Assembly (NCBI GenBank): GCA_024579835.1
Contig: CP102060.1
Location: 1 to 64,000, forward strand
From: Clostridiaceae bacterium HFYG-1003
GTDB lineage: Bacteria; Bacillota; Clostridia; Clostridiales; Clostridiaceae
Length of the DNA: 64,000 nt
Reading direction: 5' to 3'
The position numbers and the translations under genes are program-made. Below are positions 9,242 through 17,518 of this stretch, in pieces. Under the pieces are notes generated by a model. The model saw only the letters and a program-made list of their open reading frames with translations. It was not told the origin of the DNA and did no database searches. The number at the start of each line of letters is the position of its first letter. Positions within the stretch are counted from its first letter, which is position 1.

Positions 9242-9266
9242 AGAACCTTCTAAGTGAGGGTTCTCA
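9241..9266 (-). terminator. Weak hairpin downstream of the CBASS effector
   Basis: AGAACC (9242-9247) pairs with GGTTCT (9259-9264) across an 11-nt loop, just after the effector stop on the minus strand. The T-run is poor. Confidence 0.35.
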
Positions 9267-9272
9267 TGCAAT

Positions 9273-10175
9273 TTACAGTTGCTTAATTTTTCTAATGAGT
9301 TCTCGGTTTGTATCTTTTGCAATCTCTTCATATTTGTTTCTTTTTCCAAAATACAATTTGTCTGGTATAAGTGGACTTGATGCTCTATTGTCAAAAATCA
9401 TATCTTGCAAGCACCTTGAGTCATTGATTAATTGTTCATTTGGATAAGAATCAGAATTCTCAGCTCTTAAAATGATTTCATCAAGCTTCCCCTTCATTTG
9501 ATTCAGATTTTCTATTGCCTTGCTATTATGCTTCTTTGTTTTATATACCAGTATGAAAGCTGGCAATATCGGAGACAAAACAGAATTTATAAATACAGAA
9601 ACTGTTATTCCTTTAATGATTGCTAATAACAGCAATATCGCAAAAATACACGAGAGTGAAATTGACAAAATAAACGAATACCATTTTCTTAGATTCTGAT
9701 TCCACCAACAATTAGTAGCTTGGCAAACCAGCCTATAAAACCGATTGTCTTCCTCATCAATTCCGGGATACCAATTAATCAGAGCACTATAATTGATATT
9801 TTTCAAAGAATATTTCTTCGATTTCTCCTGTATTGTCTCCATCATTAAATGGTTTCCAATCTTAATCTTATTCTGCGGTATTTCCAATACATCACAATCG
9901 AATTCTTCCTGAATTCTAGCAGCATCTTCTTTAACGTTGTCGATTCTCTTTGATAATAGAAACTCATCAATTATAGATACCGCGATTGCTGCAAACGCTG
10001 TAAACGCCAAATATTTTTCATCGATTATATTTGACAAAATGGCAAGCGCCACAATAAAAACCCCACTTAGAATGAATTGAATGCCCATCAAAGTCTTTGC
10101 TTCTGAATACAACTGCCTTTGAGCTGCAAGTCTTTTTAGGTTCCATTCACTGTTCTGCTTTTCATTAATAGACAA
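9273..10175 (-). CDS. S-4TM family pore-forming CBASS effector
   Basis: A 300-residue protein with four hydrophobic helices in two pairs, at residues about 31-51, 55-74, 166-188 and 193-211, separated by a soluble block of about 90 residues. This is the S-4TM layout, a predicted inner-membrane pore or channel activated by cyclic (oligo)nucleotides. It starts 11 bp after the CD-NTase stop, so the two form one operon. In the CBASS model it would bind the second messenger made by the partner and permeabilise the membrane, causing abortive infection. The messenger is not predictable here. Confidence 0.85.
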   Translation of the reverse strand: MSINEKQNSEWNLKRLAAQRQLYSEAKTLMGIQFILSGVFIVALAILSNIIDEKYLAFTAFAAIAVSIIDEFLLSKRIDNVKEDAARIQEEFDCDVLEIPQNKIKIGNHLMMETIQEKSKKYSLKNINYSALINWYPGIDEEDNRFYRLVCQATNCWWNQNLRKWYSFILSISLSCIFAILLLLAIIKGITVSVFINSVLSPILPAFILVYKTKKHNSKAIENLNQMKGKLDEIILRAENSDSYPNEQLINDSRCLQDMIFDNRASSPLIPDKLYFGKRNKYEEIAKDTNRELIRKIKQL

Positions 10176-10186
10176 TTGCTTACCCC

Positions 10187-11188
10187 CTAATCATATTTGG
10201 GGAATTCACTCCCAAATACTTCACCCCATTTAGCGATTGAAGATTTCATATCCTTGTTTTGTTCAAATTCTCTTGCAGCTTTTGCAACATGGTAGTCTAT
10301 CGCTGTTTTATTCATAATTTTAGTCCTTTCGTCATAAGTCAAACTGTTAATGTTTCCTTGAATCCCCTTTGGATCATCAACGGTCCCCATTATGTTATTG
10401 TAGATATAGGCCACTACATTCGGAAATTCAATATCTACAAATTGGCCAGCCTTTGTGCTTTGCCCCTCATAATAGTTTAATATCATTGTCTCAAGTAAAT
10501 ATGATGACATAGTCGGCATTGTTGATCTTCTGTTCCAATATTTTAGAATCCTAATTATTGGGAGAATGTTTCCATCATGATTTTGATTTATCCGAGTCGT
10601 TCTTTCCTTATCAATCCTCGGATCTGTTTTCTTCCAATAACCGTTACCGTCAGGTATTAGGTAATAACTCTTCCCGTGATTATCTTCAGATGTAATGAAG
10701 CACGGTACAATATCAAAGTTCCAGGGATAAGAACTCAAATTCAATACTGCTGCTTCTTGATTTCGCTTTATTTCGGCACTGCTATATTGAGGAACATTTG
10801 AGCAAGCGGAGACAAATTTGTTGATAACCCTTTTTGAGTTAAGCGATGTAGAATTTGCATGACACAACTTTGATAAATCTGCCGCTTCACTGGATACAGT
10901 AATTTCAATTCTATCTGAATAAGTCATGTAAGTGGACCCTTGACCACTAAGACCTATCATCATATCAATATCATCAAGTTCTCTTATTTTTGTTTTCCTT
11001 GCGAATGAACCAAAAACAATATTTATATCTTCATAAGATGTTGGGAAATCGCTATCTTTCGATTTAAAATTTGCAATCTGACTAATTAACCAGTCTCGGC
11101 TACTATTTGCTCTTTTTGTAACTTCGGAATCCAAATTAACTGTATCTTTCATAAATTCATTAAATGCTTGTATAACGGTTGACGCCAT
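10187..11188 (-). CDS. CBASS CD-NTase (SMODS-domain nucleotidyltransferase)
   Basis: A 333-residue cGAS/DncV-like nucleotidyltransferase. The fold signature is GS at residues 60-61 followed by DDID at 72-75 (two metal-binding Asp), with the third Asp in WNFDIVPCF at 159. A helical OAS1-C-like half follows (residues about 200-320). It should make a cyclic di- or trinucleotide when phage infection is sensed. AAAGGGG lies 6 bp before the ATG. No Cap2/Cap3, HORMA or TRIP13 gene is adjacent, so the unit reads as a minimal type I CBASS. Composition is A+T-rich relative to the core genome. Confidence 0.9.
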   Translation of the reverse strand: MASTVIQAFNEFMKDTVNLDSEVTKRANSSRDWLISQIANFKSKDSDFPTSYEDINIVFGSFARKTKIRELDDIDMMIGLSGQGSTYMTYSDRIEITVSSEAADLSKLCHANSTSLNSKRVINKFVSACSNVPQYSSAEIKRNQEAAVLNLSSYPWNFDIVPCFITSEDNHGKSYYLIPDGNGYWKKTDPRIDKERTTRINQNHDGNILPIIRILKYWNRRSTMPTMSSYLLETMILNYYEGQSTKAGQFVDIEFPNVVAYIYNNIMGTVDDPKGIQGNINSLTYDERTKIMNKTAIDYHVAKAAREFEQNKDMKSSIAKWGEVFGSEFPKYD

Positions 11189-11316
11189 TTTTTACCCCTT
11201 TCATCTCTGAACTCTTTATTGTAATCAACTTTTTCTGATACAAATCCTCTCCGGCTATCTGTATATTGCAGTAATAACTTCAAAGGCTCTTCATTGATAT
11301 CTATTTGAGCTATCAT
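11149..11316 (-). CDS. Possible 55-residue ORF overlapping the CD-NTase start
   Basis: Open frame on the minus strand starting MIAQIDINEEPLKLLL and ending 40 nt inside the CD-NTase gene in another frame. Composition is protein-like, but no clear ribosome site precedes the ATG. It could be a small leader or partner, or a gene remnant. Confidence 0.25.
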   Translation of the reverse strand: MIAQIDINEEPLKLLLQYTDSRRGFVSEKVDYNKEFRDERGKKWRQPLYKHLMNL

Positions 11317-11350
11317 AGAAGAATGGGGATGGGACCCATTCTAAAATTTC

Positions 11351-11370
11351 GCAAGTGTATAAACACTTGC
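11351..11370. other. 20-bp perfect palindromic hairpin
   Basis: GCAAGTGT, loop ATAA, ACACTTGC. It lies 15 bp past the DUF4238 stop, between the BREX/DUF4238 unit and the CBASS pair. A second hairpin (AGAATGGG with CCCATTCT) lies near 11320-11343. They could end the BREX transcript or stabilise it. Confidence 0.5.
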
Positions 11371-11384
11371 ATTGCTTGCCAATC

Positions 11385-12157
11385 TTACTTCTCTTTCCGT
11401 CCAATTAAAGATTCAAGTATATTTCTTTTTCTTGCATAGACTTGATCGTAGCATTGCTCGAACTGCTTTCTATTAAGCATCTCAACAAATTTTGATTCTC
11501 TATTAGAATCCAGGAAGTTTATCTTTCCATCTAAGTCCAATAAGGTCCCAAAATAAAGATCTGGATGATAAGCAGCAATCACAATTTTGGGCGTTAATGG
11601 GAAGAAGACTACCGTAGAGTGATGAGCTAGTCCATTCTTAAATGGTGTGGCATTTAGAGAGAACGCATCTACAAACATAACTGGATTATCACTCGTGATG
11701 TAATCCAAGTCTCCAATGATTTTGAAAACAACAAAAGACCGTTGTAGAAGAACATTGATAAATTTTTCATACCTTTCAATGTTGAGCGTTGCTTCCATCG
11801 CCGCCAACTTAAAGTACTCTTCATTATTACCATATGCTTCAAGAATCTTCTCTTTTTCCTCATCTAACGGACCAAAGAGATTACGAGCATTTTCTATTAC
11901 ACCAGGTAGCGCACCCTGATAAACCTTTTTTTCAAACTCTCTGCTATGTTTTCCACGTAAAAACTGAAACATCATTACTGTAGCAATTCGAATCTTTAAC
12001 TCAGATGTGATAATGGTAGCCTTATCTTTCAATAAAATGCAGTTGCTTTTACATGAAATTTCCGAAATAACATCATTCATTAATGGTTCAATGTTCTTAG
12101 CGTAATAATTTTCCCATATGTAGTTATCTTGATGCTTTCTTACTGTATAGAAATGGC
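11385..12157 (-). pseudogene. DUF4238 protein, C-terminal part, cut by transposon
   Basis: The frame continues upstream of the first ATG (12080) without a stop and reads FYTVRKHQ then NYYAKNIEP, typical of the middle of DUF4238 proteins, up to the transposon target duplication at 12152-12157. Joined to the 5' part at 15174-15327 it gives 307 codons in frame (306 residues). DUF4238 proteins are often found in defence islands; a nuclease-like role is suspected by others but no catalytic residues are assigned here. Confidence 0.85.
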
Positions 12158-12215
12158 TGTTACTGCTATTGTTCCTTGTCCAGAAGTTGATGGTATTTCT
12201 TGTCCGGGAATTGCT
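12158..12215 (+). repeat. Transposon left end with repeated CTTGTCC motifs
   Basis: After the terminal TGTTACTGC, the motif CTTGTCC(A/G)G occurs at about 12175-12183 and again at about 12199-12207. These are candidate transposase binding sites. The right end carries related TGTCCGTAAATA and TGTCCATAAATA motifs near 15105-15135. Confidence 0.55.
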
Positions 12216-12221
12216 GGAAAG

Positions 12222-12260
12222 AATGGCAAGTTGAGAGAAATTTCAACTTGCCATTTTGTT
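12222..12260 (-). terminator. Hairpin at the end of the transposon operon
   Basis: AATGGCAAGTTGA (12222-12234) pairs with its exact complement at 12243-12255. A T-rich run follows on the plus strand. It abuts the ATPase stop and also shields the element from outside transcription. Confidence 0.6.
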
Positions 12261-13060
12261 TAGCTCAGTTCGCCATTGATGACCAGTTTGACCATGTGGT
12301 CGTCAATGATTCGCTTTCCACTTTGGTAACCAAAAATCAGGGTGCTGGTACACACTTGGTTGACTAGCCTGGCGGATCCACCGGAATATCGATAGATTGC
12401 CTCAGTAGCCTCATCTGAGAAGAGCTCATGGTCGATCCCGGCATATTCCAGGTGGCGTTTCATGTATCCCTTCACCTGTGAGTGGTCCATCAATTGCATT
12501 TTGCACTGGATGTCGATCCGTTGCCGGATCGCCGTATAGGACTGCATCTGGAGTTTCTCCCATAGCTCGACCTGGCCCACCAGAACCAGTGCCATGGGAC
12601 TGACGGCATCCATCCGGAAGTTGAGGAGAAAACGTACCTCTTCAAGCATTTCTCGATCCAGCAGATGCGCCTCATCGACAACGACCACCGGACGCTTATT
12701 GTGGAGTCCTTTCATCAACTCGATCTCTTTATGCAGCTGGCGTTTGGCATCCCCTCGATAGAATCTTGATTCGGCCCCTAACTGATCCAGCATCCCTTTG
12801 TAGAAATTTCTCGGCGTCATTTTCGAGTCTGCCAGATAGATCAGGGTGTATCTGGTGTCATCCAGTTGATCGCGGAATCGGCGAATGGTGGTCGTCTTAC
12901 CAGTGCCGCACTCTCCGGTGAGTACACAGAAGAGTTGCCGTTCGGCGACATAGGATAATCTGCTTAGGGACTCCTCCAGCGTATTGGAAGGGAATAGTTC
13001 CGTAGTCGGCAGATCCCGACAGAATGGAGTTTTCTTGAAGCCATAAAACGCTTCAAACAT
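12260..13060 (-). CDS. ExeA/TnsC-like AAA+ ATPase, transposition protein
   Basis: 266 residues starting MFEAFYGFKKTPF, the usual opening of ExeA-like ATPases. Walker A is GECGTGKTT (residues about 50-58), Walker B is VVVVDEAHLL (about 124-133), followed by sensor and arginine-finger regions (ALVLVGQVELW, AIRQRI). It would act as the target-selecting, transposase-activating regulator, like TnsC or MuB. The chosen ATG follows AAAAGGGGG and overlaps the end of the transposase gene by 8 bp. Confidence 0.85.
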   Translation of the reverse strand: MFEAFYGFKKTPFCRDLPTTELFPSNTLEESLSRLSYVAERQLFCVLTGECGTGKTTTIRRFRDQLDDTRYTLIYLADSKMTPRNFYKGMLDQLGAESRFYRGDAKRQLHKEIELMKGLHNKRPVVVVDEAHLLDREMLEEVRFLLNFRMDAVSPMALVLVGQVELWEKLQMQSYTAIRQRIDIQCKMQLMDHSQVKGYMKRHLEYAGIDHELFSDEATEAIYRYSGGSARLVNQVCTSTLIFGYQSGKRIIDDHMVKLVINGELS

Positions 13061-14408
13061 CACTGCCACCCCCTTTTCTTATGTCTTTGAAAGAGATGGC
13101 CGTAGACTGCTGTTTGTCTTTTCGCTTCTGATTCTGCTTTTGGGCACCATCGAGTAACCTGGAAGAGGTTGGCTTGACTGGAGTCAGGAACTCCGGCAGC
13201 TGAGGCTTGGGCTCCACACGCTCCCCAATGACCAGCTTTCTCACCACAAAGGGTTTGTCATCCTGATACTCAATGCTCAGTTCCTCGGTGTTACTGGGGT
13301 CATAGACCACTTCCACGCTGCGAGCCACATAGGGTAGCCCAACTTCATACTTCGCGCCGCCAAAGCTGATGCAGCCACTCTTATCGACTTTTCTGGTCTC
13401 AGCGTGCAAAAAGGCGTTGGCGACCTTCTCCGCTGGCAGATATTTCAAGGGCCTGGGATCCAGATTATACGCCTGATGCGGGGTCGTTCCATTGAGTGCG
13501 GTATGCGGTTTGTTCTGGTAGCATTCTTCCAACCAGATCCAGAACCGCTCATTCATAACCTCGAGGGATCGTTCCGAGTTATCGAATTTATACTCATCGA
13601 GAAACCGATCGATATTCTGATTGAATTTTTCTATTTTTCCGGTGCCTTCCGGAGAGTAGGGCTTTGCGAAGATCAGCCGGATGCCAAGCTTTGCGCAGGC
13701 TCTGGACATCCACTTATTTTTAAACTGGCGGCCGTTATCGAAGTATGCCTGCTCTGGAATTCCCCACTTGAGGATGGCTTTGCGGAAGCAATCCTCAACG
13801 ATGCTCTGCTCCAGGTTCGAGTAGAACTGGGCATGGAGGATCATCCGGGTAGCGTCGTCCAAAAACGCCACCAGATAGACCTGCTGCGGCTTGTTTCCAG
13901 GACCGATCGGCAGGTAACAGCCATACTTGATATCCGAATGCCACAGTTTGTTGCGGGTGCGTTTTTGAAATCGGCGGGTAGCTACCCCGCCAGCGGCATA
14001 GATGGCCATATGCTTCCCGCTGTAGCCCTTCTCCTGCAATTTCTCCTGCAGGCTGCTTCGCTTGATCGAGCCAGCTTCGGTGAGGCCTTCCCATTCCATG
14101 ATTCGAATGATCTCAGCCACACTTCTGGACGGGATCTCTTTGCGCAGCCGCACGGCTTCGTCCAACACCAGCGCCGGGATGGCTCTTGAATCCTGCGATA
14201 CCCTCGCCTGCGGTATCAGTCCGGAAAATCCCTTCTGCTGATAACTATTCAGATATCGCCGTAAGGTCCGCTCGGAAATCCCAGCCTCGCGGCAGATCTG
14301 CTCCTTAAGCACCCGGATCTGCCCCTTGTCCAAGTCATGGGAAAGAAGGGGCGCCAGTAGAATCGCCCGTTGCGTCGCTATTTCCTGTGCTTTTTCCTTG
14401 TCCTTCAT
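13053..14408 (-). CDS. DDE (rve-type) transposase of the Mu/Tn7-like element
   Basis: 451 residues. N-terminal helix-turn-helix segments (about residues 20-110, ISERTLRRYLNSYQQKG) precede an integrase core with LWHSDIKYG (first Asp), AYFDNGRQFK (second Asp) and PYSPEGTGKIEKFNQ (Glu). A Mu_C-like beta-barrel and a basic C-terminal tail (QKRKDKQQ) follow, the tail likely contacting the ATPase. ATG 14408 is preferred since GGAGG lies just upstream; the frame is open to 14468. All catalytic residues are present. Confidence 0.9.
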   Translation of the reverse strand: MKDKEKAQEIATQRAILLAPLLSHDLDKGQIRVLKEQICREAGISERTLRRYLNSYQQKGFSGLIPQARVSQDSRAIPALVLDEAVRLRKEIPSRSVAEIIRIMEWEGLTEAGSIKRSSLQEKLQEKGYSGKHMAIYAAGGVATRRFQKRTRNKLWHSDIKYGCYLPIGPGNKPQQVYLVAFLDDATRMILHAQFYSNLEQSIVEDCFRKAILKWGIPEQAYFDNGRQFKNKWMSRACAKLGIRLIFAKPYSPEGTGKIEKFNQNIDRFLDEYKFDNSERSLEVMNERFWIWLEECYQNKPHTALNGTTPHQAYNLDPRPLKYLPAEKVANAFLHAETRKVDKSGCISFGGAKYEVGLPYVARSVEVVYDPSNTEELSIEYQDDKPFVVRKLVIGERVEPKPQLPEFLTPVKPTSSRLLDGAQKQNQKRKDKQQSTAISFKDIRKGGGSDV

Positions 14409-14468
14409 GTCATGCCTCCATTCAATTTCGAGTGATGACATGATTTTAGAGGACTCCTCGGTGGACAC

Positions 14469-14948
14469 CTATGCCAACTGGGTATGTGGCCATCGGTGAT
14501 TGTTGACTAAAATCCGGACAACCTTTTTCAGCCAGCCCGCAGGCTCGCCTACAAAGAAGAAAATCCTCTCGAGTATGGACTGAGGCAGATCGGAAAAGTC
14601 GACCCCATAGTCCTGAGTGACTGTAGCATATGTACTGAGCAGAGCACCGACTAAAGCGTGGGCTCTGGAGTTGAACCAGGCTCGGACCCGCCGAATGGTC
14701 GAATTCTCAACGGGCACCGCTTCATGTTGACCGGTGATGATCTGCTCCAGGATCGTTGTGGTCTGCCGCTTATAGGGAGTTAAGAGATCCGGAAGTTCGT
14801 GATGGATCTTCCCGCAACCGGGGTTGGTACAGCGCAGGCGACGAAGCACCAGGATCATGACATCCCCATTCTCGTTGATCACTAATCTCCTGCGGGAGCC
14901 AATGACCTTAAGCGACTGATGACAGATGGGACATATGCTTTTCTCCAT
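14469..14948 (-). CDS. DUF6431-type zinc-ribbon protein of the transposon
   Basis: 159 residues with CPIC near the N-terminus and CTNPGC about 35 residues later, a likely zinc ribbon, followed by a helical region. The same trio order (DUF6431, DDE transposase, ATPase) recurs in Firmicutes, so this is an element-encoded accessory, possibly for DNA binding or target choice. ATG 14948 is chosen over GTG 14966; the ribosome site is poor for both. Its stop is next to the open frame of the transposase. Confidence 0.7.
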   Translation of the reverse strand: MEKSICPICHQSLKVIGSRRRLVINENGDVMILVLRRLRCTNPGCGKIHHELPDLLTPYKRQTTTILEQIITGQHEAVPVENSTIRRVRAWFNSRAHALVGALLSTYATVTQDYGVDFSDLPQSILERIFFFVGEPAGWLKKVVRILVNNHRWPHTQLA

Positions 14949-15028
14949 ACTCCGAACAAAAAACACGCTGATCGGGATTCCATTCTAAAACGTATTTTGA
15001 TATACTGATCATGCTAATAACTTAGTAA

Positions 15029-15083
15029 GGATCCTCCCTGATGACTCGGCGCTAACCATAGAGTCAGGGAGGATCTCTTTTTG
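15029..15083 (+). terminator. Strong plus-strand terminator inside the transposon right end
   Basis: GATCCTCCCTGA (15030-15041) pairs with TCAGGGAGGATC (15064-15075), with extra pairing inward, followed by TCTTTTT. It points outward through the right end and may stop transcription leaving the element. Confidence 0.7.
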
Positions 15084-15173
15084 TCCTCCAAAATATATTT
15101 ATGGACATTATATCCGTCTATTTACGGACAGGCAAGGCTGGCTACTATAGGACGATTGGTTCCGGCATAAACA

Positions 15174-15327
15174 AATGGCGTTCTGCTGCAGTATCTCTAA
15201 TATTTACCGAAAAAATATTCTTCTTGTTTTTATATAGCACAAAAAATTGGTAGGGCGAATTATTGTTGTATGAAAAATTCTTCAGGTACGTTTGTGGCAC
15301 ATAATGCTGCTTTATTGGTGCACTCAT
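15174..15327 (-). pseudogene. DUF4238 protein, N-terminal part, cut by transposon
   Basis: Reads MSAPIKQHYVPQTYLKNFS, the signature start of DUF4238 proteins, then TAAERH up to the transposon target duplication (15174-15179). As it stands the frame runs about ten codons into the transposon and stops at 15145. It begins 38 bp after the brxL stop on the same strand, so it was a member of the BREX transcription unit before the insertion. Confidence 0.85.
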
Positions 15328-15365
15328 TATCTACCCCACATCCTTGAAACAAACTTCATGGCTCA

Positions 15366-17504
15366 TTACTCCACCCCTAAAGCTTTGAACACAGCATCTT
15401 CAGGTGACTGATAGAATATCAAATTGAACTTGCCCATCAGTTCTGGTGGGACACTAGCCATATCAGCTGCGGAAGTAATCGGTAATAAAACCTTCTTAGC
15501 TCCACTATCCAAACAAACCTGAAGAACATTAGCCAGTTCCTCAACCTTAATAATTGTTCCGCTGATACTCAGGTTACCCAGAACAGCCAGACTACTGATC
15601 ACTGGTTTATGCAGCGCAGCTGAACATAGCGCAATGAAGGCAGTCAATGACAACTGATTGGTGATGCCGATGCCGTTTAAGTCCTGAAGATGCATTAGAT
15701 AGTCTTTGGTTGAAGTACTGATGGTACCACTGACATTTTTACTGTTGGCTTTCAAATACCGATACGCAGTGTCGATAGACTCTTTGGCTTCGCGATCAGA
15801 TCCAATACCTGTTCTTTCAAACTTACCGGAGCCGGTGACCATTTCCGTTTCGAGTTTGAAGACACCCAGCATCCCGGATTTTCCGCGCGCGACCGTATAG
15901 ACCTGGCCAGGTTTGTGAAGCCCCTCAGGAATGAGCTTACCACCACCTTGCTCTGGTACTGGAACGAATTCCTCAGTGAAGTCTTCATTGTCGATATACG
16001 AAAAATTCACATCATAAAACTCCATGCCGCCAATCTTCTTCAGCTGTTCTTTCACACGGCGACGGCTTTCCAGAGCGAACCGAAGGATCTCTTCGACATC
16101 TTTTTTCTCAAATTTCCCATTGGGATAAATCAGCTTGATCAAGCCCGAAACCATTTTGCGAACGGCAATCACGTCACGCTGGTTCAAGTTATTACCCAGC
16201 TTATAGAACTGATCCAATACATCAGCATAGGATGTCTTTCGAAGTTCCCTTAAAAACTCAGAGAGATAATCAGTGATAAAGCCATATTCATTGGTGAAGA
16301 AGTCCGGTCTATATTTAGGGATCTCCCAGCCTGGAAGATAGCAGTGCATACGGTCGAAGAATGCGCTGTCATAGGCCATGGCTTCTGGGAACGGATCAAA
16401 TAGATGTGATGTCTTTAGCAGCACGTCAACGCTTTGATTGATGTTGCCTACAAATACCATGGATGCTGAAGCATTCTTTTCCTCTTTCCCTCTGGAAAAG
16501 GAGCCAGATGCCATGTAGTCTTTCATGATTTGGATGCCGTCTTTATCTTTAAAAGTGATTCCGGCCACTTCATCAAAAGCGACGCAGTCCCACATTCCGA
16601 CAAGACCGACTGTCTTATTGGACATGTTGTAGAACAGATTTGCTACTGTGGTTTGTCCGCCGGAAACTAGGATACTGTTCGGGGAGATTTCTTTGTAAAC
16701 ATGAGATTTACCGGTGCCCCGAGGACCCAGCTCGCAGAAGTTGAAGTTGTTTTCCACAAGGGGAATCATTCTGGCAAGCAGTAGCATCTTCACTCTAGGT
16801 GTAAATCTTGACGGTTCCATGCCGATGGATCTTAGGATGACATCGATCCACTCATCCTTGGTGAACTGAGCTCTGCCACCTAACACTTCACTCATGTCCA
16901 GGTTCGGCATCTGAATCGGGGTTAATTTGGAGATAATGAAGGGAATTCGGCTCTTATCTGCTTCATCGTAAAAATACTCCAACTGTACGATGCACCAAAT
17001 GCCTCCGCTGAGAAGGCGTTCGAAGTCAGAAGGATATCTCTCTGAAATCGGCACATTTTTGATTCCCAGGTTGGAAAACTCCGCTTCATAGATATCCTGA
17101 CGATAGTTGAGTTTAACCGCCACTTTATCGATGACAGTGTAGCTGCCACGTTCCCTTAACTTTGAAATGATCTTTTGAGCCTCATCGGGCCGGACAAAAT
17201 TTTCCGCCAGGATGCTCTTTACGTTGCGAACGCCATCTGCAATGGCTTCTTCTTCAGTCGTGGCACAGTACATCCCAAGGAGATACTCCAGAACATAAAC
17301 GGGGACGTTCGCACCTTCTTTGATTTTCTTGGTCAGATCTTTGCGGACGATTTTGCCCGCAAAGACCTCGTTGAGCTTATCGTTGAGATGGTTATTGGAA
17401 CTGACTACAGTTTCAACAACCTGCTCAGTATCTTCCTGGATATCAAAATCATCCTCGAATTGCTCTATTTCGATTGCATTATGGTTTCTTTCAAGTTCGC
17501 TCAC
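15366..17504 (-). CDS. brxL: BREX protein BrxL (AAA+/Lon-like)
   Basis: 712 residues. A central AAA+ module has Walker A GPRGTGKS at 260-267 and a Walker-B-like DCVAFDEVAG near 306-315. The C-terminal part (about 590-712) has the Lon protease fold, but where Lon enzymes carry the GxSAG serine it reads ITNQLSLTAF, and I do not see the Lon lysine. BrxL is the last core gene of type I BREX and is needed for phage exclusion in studied systems, acting as a DNA-associated ring ATPase. It starts 14 bp after the pglZ stop. Confidence 0.92.
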   Translation of the reverse strand: MSELERNHNAIEIEQFEDDFDIQEDTEQVVETVVSSNNHLNDKLNEVFAGKIVRKDLTKKIKEGANVPVYVLEYLLGMYCATTEEEAIADGVRNVKSILAENFVRPDEAQKIISKLRERGSYTVIDKVAVKLNYRQDIYEAEFSNLGIKNVPISERYPSDFERLLSGGIWCIVQLEYFYDEADKSRIPFIISKLTPIQMPNLDMSEVLGGRAQFTKDEWIDVILRSIGMEPSRFTPRVKMLLLARMIPLVENNFNFCELGPRGTGKSHVYKEISPNSILVSGGQTTVANLFYNMSNKTVGLVGMWDCVAFDEVAGITFKDKDGIQIMKDYMASGSFSRGKEEKNASASMVFVGNINQSVDVLLKTSHLFDPFPEAMAYDSAFFDRMHCYLPGWEIPKYRPDFFTNEYGFITDYLSEFLRELRKTSYADVLDQFYKLGNNLNQRDVIAVRKMVSGLIKLIYPNGKFEKKDVEEILRFALESRRRVKEQLKKIGGMEFYDVNFSYIDNEDFTEEFVPVPEQGGGKLIPEGLHKPGQVYTVARGKSGMLGVFKLETEMVTGSGKFERTGIGSDREAKESIDTAYRYLKANSKNVSGTISTSTKDYLMHLQDLNGIGITNQLSLTAFIALCSAALHKPVISSLAVLGNLSISGTIIKVEELANVLQVCLDSGAKKVLLPITSAADMASVPPELMGKFNLIFYQSPEDAVFKALGVE

Positions 17505-17518
17505 AGGCTCACACCCCC

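Larger units (their letters stand above)
12158..15173 (-). mobile_element. 3,016-bp Tn7/Mu-like transposon (DUF6431 / DDE / AAA+ ATPase)
   Basis: Both ends begin TGTT and share TGC a few bases in (TGTTACTGCT at the left, TGTTTATGCC at the right read inward). A 6-bp target duplication AATGGC lies at 12152-12157 and 15174-15179. Removing the element and one copy fuses the two DUF4238 parts in frame. It carries three genes, all minus strand. The TG...CA ends plus a DDE transposase with a TnsC/ExeA-like ATPase point to Mu/Tn7-type replicative or cut-and-paste transposition. Confidence 0.88.

Noticed and set aside
13404-14189. 261-codon plus-strand frame inside the transposon
   Set aside because: Antisense to the DDE transposase, with no ribosome site and no recognisable protein features.
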